Assembly: GCA_900553925.1 (NCBI GenBank)
Contig: USFH01000145.1
Coordinates: 1 to 5,318 of the forward strand
Length of the DNA stretch: 5,318 nucleotides
Reading direction: 5' to 3'
Origin: an uncultured Clostridium sp.
Lineage (GTDB): Bacteria; Bacillota; Clostridia; Lachnospirales; Lachnospiraceae
Under the pieces are notes generated by a model, which worked only from the letters and a program-made list of their open reading frames with translations, was not told the DNA's origin and made no database searches. A program made the translations under genes and the position numbers. Of the stretch, positions 1-3,120 are shown piece after piece (the stretch's first letter is position 1; each line of letters opens with the position of its first letter).

Positions 1-1
1 C

Positions 2-367
2 TGGAAGCAGGCGTCCTGCCATAACTTAGTCGACCACGGTGCCGACCTCGTCATCGGTTCCCACCCACATGTCTTACAGCCGATGGAGACTTACAACGGT
101 GTGAACATCGTATATTCACTGGGGAATTTTATCTTCGGTGGAAATAATTACCCGGAGAACAGAACGTTGATCTATAACCAGACTTTGACGATCACACAGG
201 ATGCAGCGACTGGTGGTTTCACCGTAGCGAATACAGACATCACCTTGATTCCATGTTATGTCTACACCGGGGAATCCAACAACTACCAGCCTGCCGTCAT
301 TGAAAACGAGACGGACAAGCAGCTTGTAATCGACTTTATGCAAGGAAAGCGGGAACTGCCTTACTAG
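2..367 (+). CDS. CapA family protein (PGA_cap metallophosphatase fold), C-terminal part; 5' end outside window
   Basis: The open frame enters from the left edge (first whole codon at base 2) and gives 121 residues before TAG at 365-367. Near the start is the CapA hallmark block: GADLVIGSHPHVLQ (about residues 13-26 of the visible part), then NGVNIVYSLGNFIFGG (about 32-47). In this family the SHPH histidines belong to the calcineurin-like metal centre, and GNFIF lies at the end of the catalytic core. The roughly 75-residue tail is Thr/Asn-rich and probably all beta. Family members are related to poly-gamma-glutamate capsule protein CapA/PgsA and usually act at or outside the cell membrane. In clostridia many are stand-alone genes with no capsule operon, and nothing here shows a capsule locus, so the substrate is unknown. 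The N-terminal signal or anchor and most metal ligands lie outside the window. The ATG at 83 is internal, because the conserved motif continues upstream in the same frame. Confidence 0.9.
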   Translation, partial: WKQASCHNLVDHGADLVIGSHPHVLQPMETYNGVNIVYSLGNFIFGGNNYPENRTLIYNQTLTITQDAATGGFTVANTDITLIPCYVYTGESNNYQPAVIENETDKQLVIDFMQGKRELPY

Positions 368-382
368 GCATCCCGCTTTTTT
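346..382 (+). terminator. Intrinsic terminator of the CapA-family gene, lying inside both convergent coding ends
   Basis: Arm AAAGCGGGA (346-354) pairs with TCCCGCTTT (371-379). Above a two-base bulge (355-356), TGCC (357-360) pairs with GGCA (367-370), closing a six-base loop (361-366). Six T follow at 377-382, and further T runs lie at 392-397 and 399-405. This is a strong rho-independent terminator for + strand transcription. Its stem contains the last CapA codons and its stop, and its U-tract is template for the end of the opposing nuclease gene. Read on the - strand the hairpin is followed only by TTTCCTTG, so termination in that direction should be weaker. Confidence 0.85.
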
Positions 383-1014
383 CTTCGATACTTTTTTCTT
401 TTTTTGCGCACAGTCTTGCCGCGTTTCGCCGCCTGTGCCTTACGGAATTCCTGAATCTCCGCAAGCATCGCGGTGTAATCCCGCTCAAATAGCGCATCAC
501 TGATTTCCTTATGAACCACCTCGACCGGTAACCGGTCTACAATGATCGTACGGACAAAATCCTTGCTTTTCTGCTTGTACATCGGCAGTCCGTATTTCTC
601 CTGAATATGGGCAAGTTCCGGCCGCCACAGCACACGGATCGTCCGAAGAAGCTGCGCATACGGATTGTCCTGCATCTCCCGCACAATATAGAAATCCACA
701 TGGGCTTCTTGCTGTTCTACCGACACGATCCCCCAGTGCACTGGCACATGTTCTGCAACATGGCTTGCATGTGAGCTCCCGACAACCACGATATTCGCAT
801 CGAAATACAGATCATAGTCTGCGACCTGCCGCTCTAACCGCGTGTATGTATCCGCGTCACTTTTTATCTCGATTCCAACGATTTTTTCAGGAATCACCAT
901 CACAACATCCGCCCGCGAACGCCCGACGGTTTTCTCCTCTAAGATGCGCACCTTGCCGTACCGCTCTTCGAGGAACTCAAATAACGGTTCCCGTATATCT
1001 TTATCTAGTAACAT
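364..1014 (-). CDS. sce7726-family protein, PD-(D/E)XK nuclease-like
   Basis: A 216-residue protein if the ATG at 1014 is used. The N-terminal half carries a PD-(D/E)XK signature: an acidic helix (REPLFEFLEE), then GRSRADVV (Asp36), GIEIKSD with the ExK pair Glu49/Lys51, then RQVADYD with Gln63. Beta strand NIVVVGSS follows. LRVLWRPEL-type residues near 124-135 also match the sce7726 family as I know it. Such proteins are predicted metal-dependent nucleases of unproven role, and a DNA processing or defence link is only inference. The last 20 residues are extremely basic (TVRKKRKKYRRKKRDA), which could bind nucleic acid. An in-frame ATG at 1026 would add MEHT, but it has CAGG directly against it and no spaced ribosome binding site, so 1014 is preferred. 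The TAG stop (366-364) overlaps the CapA stop in a shared CTAG. The gene follows the DUF6796-like gene by about 54 bases and probably has its own promoter. Confidence 0.8.
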   Translation of the reverse strand: MLLDKDIREPLFEFLEERYGKVRILEEKTVGRSRADVVMVIPEKIVGIEIKSDADTYTRLERQVADYDLYFDANIVVVGSSHASHVAEHVPVHWGIVSVEQQEAHVDFYIVREMQDNPYAQLLRTIRVLWRPELAHIQEKYGLPMYKQKSKDFVRTIIVDRLPVEVVHKEISDALFERDYTAMLAEIQEFRKAQAAKRGKTVRKKRKKYRRKKRDA

Positions 1015-1022
1015 CGTATGTT

Positions 1023-1029
1023 CCATCCT
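1023..1029 (-). promoter_or_regulatory. Ribosome binding site deciding the start of the sce7726-family gene
   Basis: On the - strand AGGATGG (1029-1023) lies 8 bases before the ATG at 1014-1012. The same bases include the alternative ATG at 1026-1024, which therefore sits inside the Shine-Dalgarno-like element and has none of its own at a proper distance. This favours the shorter protein. Confidence 0.55.
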
Positions 1030-1054
1030 GTTTTTCTAGCACATTCTAAACACT

Positions 1055-1083
1055 ATTTTAACAAGATCTTACATCAAAAACAA
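1055..1083 (-). promoter_or_regulatory. Possible sigma-A-type promoter for the sce7726-family gene
   Basis: TTGTTT (1083-1078), a 17-base spacer and TAAAAT (1060-1055) read toward the nuclease gene. The -35 lies in the last codons of the DUF6796-like gene, and the -10 lies in the short gap. The -35 hexamer is the same as that of the promoter before the DUF6796-like gene. The region is A/T-rich, so chance matches are possible. Confidence 0.4.
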
Positions 1084-1680
1084 GAGTCCGAGGAACATCC
1101 CTGCACCGATTACATTTGCCTTCGCAGGAAGCTTCGTCGGCAATGTGACGACAGCGAACGGAAGCAGATTGAAGATACATGCCCATCTTGGCATGCCTGT
1201 CTTGCCTGTTACTACAACAATCAAAAATGCAACTGCGAACACGAGCATCGCAAGATATCCAATATACATCGTGTAAACGGTACATTTGAAGAAATCCCAC
1301 ACACTGTCAAGTGCATCCTTCGTCAAACCCTGCCGCACGAAAAACCATTCGCAGGCACAGCAGATAATATGGTGCAGCGGCAATGAAATAAACATCACGA
1401 GCGCAGATGCATACATGATCCGGTAATATACGATCGAATAGTCGCGCACATAATTGCAAAGCTGCATATATCCAAACAATTCCAGTGTCATGGCTGCAAC
1501 GCCCAAGATCATCGCAATCGTCAGATTCTTGAGTGGCATCCCCCGAAACGAAACACTCGACTTCTCATAATCCTTAAAGTCCGTCAGGTTCACCTTGCCA
1601 TTCGGTGCATAGGTGAGCAGACAGTCCGATGCTCCACAGAAAATATGTCCGATCAATCCCAACAATAACATGAATTTCAT
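1069..1680 (-). CDS. Multi-pass membrane protein, probably DUF6796 family
   Basis: A 203-residue hydrophobic protein with about six membrane segments, near residues 1-23, 52-75, 86-108, 135-157, 163-182 and 188-203. Segment 1 holds GHIFCGASDCLL, followed by a polar loop (24-51). The C-terminal part has PTKLPAKANVIGAGMFLGLLF. The 'GxxGD/SD-LL' start followed by a polar loop, and the Pro/Gly-rich final helix, recall the uncharacterised integral membrane family DUF6796 of Firmicutes. I hold this by recollection of the family, not by a search. Cysteines cluster in and around the membrane (Cys107, Cys108, Cys110), and His103-His104 sit next to them, so metal or redox chemistry is conceivable but unproven. 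The start is supported by GGGAGGG (1695-1689) 8 bases before the ATG at 1680. A promoter and a 5'-end hairpin lie just upstream. No function is known. Confidence 0.8.
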   Translation of the reverse strand: MKFMLLLGLIGHIFCGASDCLLTYAPNGKVNLTDFKDYEKSSVSFRGMPLKNLTIAMILGVAAMTLELFGYMQLCNYVRDYSIVYYRIMYASALVMFISLPLHHIICCACEWFFVRQGLTKDALDSVWDFFKCTVYTMYIGYLAMLVFAVAFLIVVVTGKTGMPRWACIFNLLPFAVVTLPTKLPAKANVIGAGMFLGLLFLM

Positions 1681-1705
1681 TTGTTCTTCCCTCCCATAGC
1701 GTGTT

Positions 1706-1723
1706 GGTTAGTCTCCTCTAACC
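1706..1723 (-). promoter_or_regulatory. Perfect 6-bp inverted repeat at the predicted mRNA 5' end of the DUF6796-like gene
   Basis: On the - strand GGTTAG (1723-1718), loop AGGAGA (1717-1712) and CTAACC (1711-1706) form a perfect stem. The predicted -10 ends at 1730, so transcription should begin about at the first base of the stem. It could be an mRNA-stabilising 5' hairpin, or an operator overlapping the start of transcription. The loop AGGAGA resembles a ribosome binding site but is not at start-codon distance; the real one is at 1695-1689. Confidence 0.5.
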
Positions 1724-1729
1724 TTTATC

Positions 1730-1758
1730 ATTCTACCACAGGGGCAGGGGAGAAACAA
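1730..1758 (-). promoter_or_regulatory. Sigma-A-type promoter, extended -10, for the DUF6796-like gene
   Basis: TTGTTT (1758-1753), exactly 17 bases, then TAGAAT (1735-1730), preceded by TGG, so the -10 has the TGn extension. It lies entirely in the short gap between the insertase stop (1764) and the DUF6796-like gene. That gene can therefore be transcribed independently of the merR-yidC pair. No terminator is visible after the insertase, so read-through is also possible. Confidence 0.65.
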
Positions 1759-1763
1759 TATAT

Positions 1764-2330
1764 TTATTCCGCTGATTTCAGTCTATGTACGCGCCCCTGA
1801 TAATACACGAATTGTTCCACCGCCTGAAACAGTCCTGACATGAAATAATATAGTCCGATTCCAGATGGTATCACACATATTAACATGCCATTCATAATGA
1901 GCATGGTAACCATTGTCCCAACCGATGGTCTTTGCAATTCGAGCGGTTCAAATATATGAAAATAAGGATATAACTGCGGCAATAACTGAATCAATAACGT
2001 TACAATTGGAAGTATCAACCACGGATCACGCACCAGCAACGAAGGTACCCACGGAAGCAGCATCGTCTTCACATTCACGGCTGCCGTCTGACGGATCGCG
2101 TGATACAAACATAGCATAATCGGAAACTGAACGAGAGACAACAAACACCCTTTCGTGCCTGTGCCATCCTCTTTACCAAGCTGTTCCATTGATTTTCGTT
2201 GTTTCAGATTTAACGGCAGCAATAACAGTCGCACACAGACCGTAATCAGAATGATTGCAATTCCGTAATCATTTACGATGCCATATAACCACCCAATCCA
2301 CTGCCCAAAGAGAGAAATCCATAGATTCAT
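1764..2330 (-). CDS. Minimal YidC/Oxa1-family membrane protein insertase
   Basis: A 188-residue protein of the YidC/Oxa1/Alb3 family, which inserts or folds membrane proteins. Membrane segment 1 reads DYGIAIILITVCVRLLLLPLN (21-41) with the conserved arginine of the hydrophilic groove at Arg34, then KQRKSM. Segment 2 is GCLLSLVQFPIMLCLYHAIR (61-80), matching the family's GCLPLLIQ-P block. Segments 3 and 4 lie at about 102-120 and 136-154. Segment 5 is IPSGIGLYYFMSGLFQAVEQ (154-173), matching the family PxGxxLYW signature. Two parts are reduced. There is no signal peptide or lipobox and no extracytoplasmic N-terminal region as in SpoIIIJ/YqjG-type proteins. Only 26 residues separate Arg34 from GCL, against roughly 50-60 usually, so most of the helical-hairpin C1 loop is absent. 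The tail is short. It overlaps merR by 4 bases (ATGA), so it is probably translationally coupled to that regulator. This is unlikely to be the housekeeping insertase, so no symbol is given. Confidence 0.88.
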   Translation of the reverse strand: MNLWISLFGQWIGWLYGIVNDYGIAIILITVCVRLLLLPLNLKQRKSMEQLGKEDGTGTKGCLLSLVQFPIMLCLYHAIRQTAAVNVKTMLLPWVPSLLVRDPWLILPIVTLLIQLLPQLYPYFHIFEPLELQRPSVGTMVTMLIMNGMLICVIPSGIGLYYFMSGLFQAVEQFVYYQGRVHRLKSAE

Positions 2331-3040
2331 CTGTCTTCCCCCTCCCCAAGTGTCCGTAATTTCTGTTTATATCTCTTTTTTGCTTTCCGAAATTTCAAAA
2401 ATCCGCACGCATAAACACCCATTATAACCAAATACATGCCAAGCATCCAGATATTCAGTGTCGCTTTCCCGCTAGCAACTTTAACAATGTGCATAACCGG
2501 GCACACAAGCGCAATCCCCCAGAAGAAAATGGAGAATAAAATCGAACCCCTTTGATGTTGATACATCCAATACCAGAATGATTCTCCCCGAAACGCTACG
2601 TCTCTTGTGTAGGCAGACATATCTTCCATCAGTTCAGAGACATACGCAAAGCGTACATTCTTCTCCTCTTCCTCATGAACATAATTCAGATATGTATCAA
2701 TCTGCGCACTCTCCAGCTTGGGATGCTCTTCCTGCAGCAGCATCTGGCAAAGCTGAAGGGAGCCATTCAGATTCTCAATCTCTTCCTGCAACGCCAATTT
2801 CTGGCGAAACAACACCTCTTTCAGATCTGCCTGTCCATGCAGCAACAGGTACACCGTCTCAATCGGAATTCCCATTTTCCGGTACAACAATATCGTTTTT
2901 ACCTGCAGCACATCCTCTTCTGTATAATCGCGATACTGACTGTCCTGTTCCCGCTTCGGTGTGAGCAATCCCTTTCTCTCATAGAAACGGATGTTGCTGA
3001 TATTCAGCCCTGTGCGCTTTGCAATCTCTCCAATTCTCAT
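2327..3040 (-). CDS. MerR-family transcriptional regulator with two C-terminal membrane segments
   Basis: A 237-residue protein. Residues 1-70 are a clear MerR winged helix-turn-helix: MRIGEIAKRTGLNISNIRFY, then ERKGLLTP, YRDYTEEDV and LLYRKMGIPIETV. A Glu/Leu/Gln-rich dimerisation coiled coil follows at about 74-106. Instead of a soluble ligand domain there is an acidic linker (HEEEEK, 122-127). Then come two hydrophobic segments, SILFSIFFWGIALVCPVMHIV (about 166-186) and LNIWMLGMYLVIMGVYACGF (about 195-214), with a very short loop between them. The tail is basic (FRKAKKRYKQK), as expected for a cytoplasmic C-terminus. MerR proteins bend and untwist promoters with long spacers. Here the DNA-binding part would be held at the inner face of the membrane. 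The ribosome binding site AAAGGAA lies 8-9 bases before the ATG. The promoter upstream carries a MerR-type operator, and the insertase gene overlaps its end. The signal is unknown. Confidence 0.92.
   Translation of the reverse strand: MRIGEIAKRTGLNISNIRFYERKGLLTPKREQDSQYRDYTEEDVLQVKTILLYRKMGIPIETVYLLLHGQADLKEVLFRQKLALQEEIENLNGSLQLCQMLLQEEHPKLESAQIDTYLNYVHEEEEKNVRFAYVSELMEDMSAYTRDVAFRGESFWYWMYQHQRGSILFSIFFWGIALVCPVMHIVKVASGKATLNIWMLGMYLVIMGVYACGFLKFRKAKKRYKQKLRTLGEGEDR
2336..2350 (-). promoter_or_regulatory. Strong ribosome binding site of the insertase gene, embedded in the merR 3' end
   Basis: GGGGAGGGGGAA, within 2347-2336 on the - strand, precedes the ATG at 2330-2328 by about 5-9 bases depending on pairing register. 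It encodes the last merR residues (LGEGEDR). With the ATGA stop/start overlap, this is the layout of a translationally coupled pair. Confidence 0.7.
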
Positions 3041-3074
3041 GCTTTTCGTTCCTTTCGTGTTGGTCTATATGCGA

Positions 3075-3105
3075 TTTATACAGCATGCACCAAGTGCAGA
3101 GTCAA
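3075..3105 (-). promoter_or_regulatory. MerR-type promoter with 19-bp spacer and internal dyad operator
   Basis: On the - strand TTGACT (3105-3100) and TATAAA (3080-3075) are separated by exactly 19 bases, the over-long spacing typical of MerR-activated promoters. The spacer holds the perfect dyad TGCAC-TTG-GTGCA (3098-3086), centred two bases from the middle of the spacer. Transcription would begin near 3068 and give a leader of about 30 bases before merR. This predicts autoregulation of merR and the insertase gene. The -35 begins only 16 bases after the stop of the UvrA-like gene. Confidence 0.75.
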
Positions 3106-3120
3106 GGAGAATTTATGACT

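Noticed and set aside
116..343. Open frame on the - strand opposite the CapA-family gene
   Set aside because: It is antisense to conserved CapA codons, begins with TTG, has no ribosome binding site and shows no recognisable family. I keep it only as the possible -1 frame extension mentioned in a finding.
364..382. Terminator acting equally on the - strand for the nuclease gene
   Set aside because: The stem is symmetric, but on the - strand it is followed by TTTCCTTG, a poor U-tract, so I call it only for the + strand.
1063..1070. AAGATCTT palindrome between the DUF6796-like gene and the nuclease gene
   Set aside because: It is an eight-base palindrome, common by chance in A/T-rich DNA, and it overlaps the stop codon of one gene with no further symmetry.
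765..1386. Several + strand open frames opposite the nuclease and DUF6796-like genes
   Set aside because: They are rich in His, Arg, Ser and Cys with no domain logic, and they lie opposite genes with clear motifs or membrane patterns. They are shadows.
3086..3098. The dyad before merR as a terminator of the UvrA-like gene
   Set aside because: The stem has only five base pairs and a three-base loop with no T run after it. Its place inside a 19-bp promoter spacer fits an operator better.
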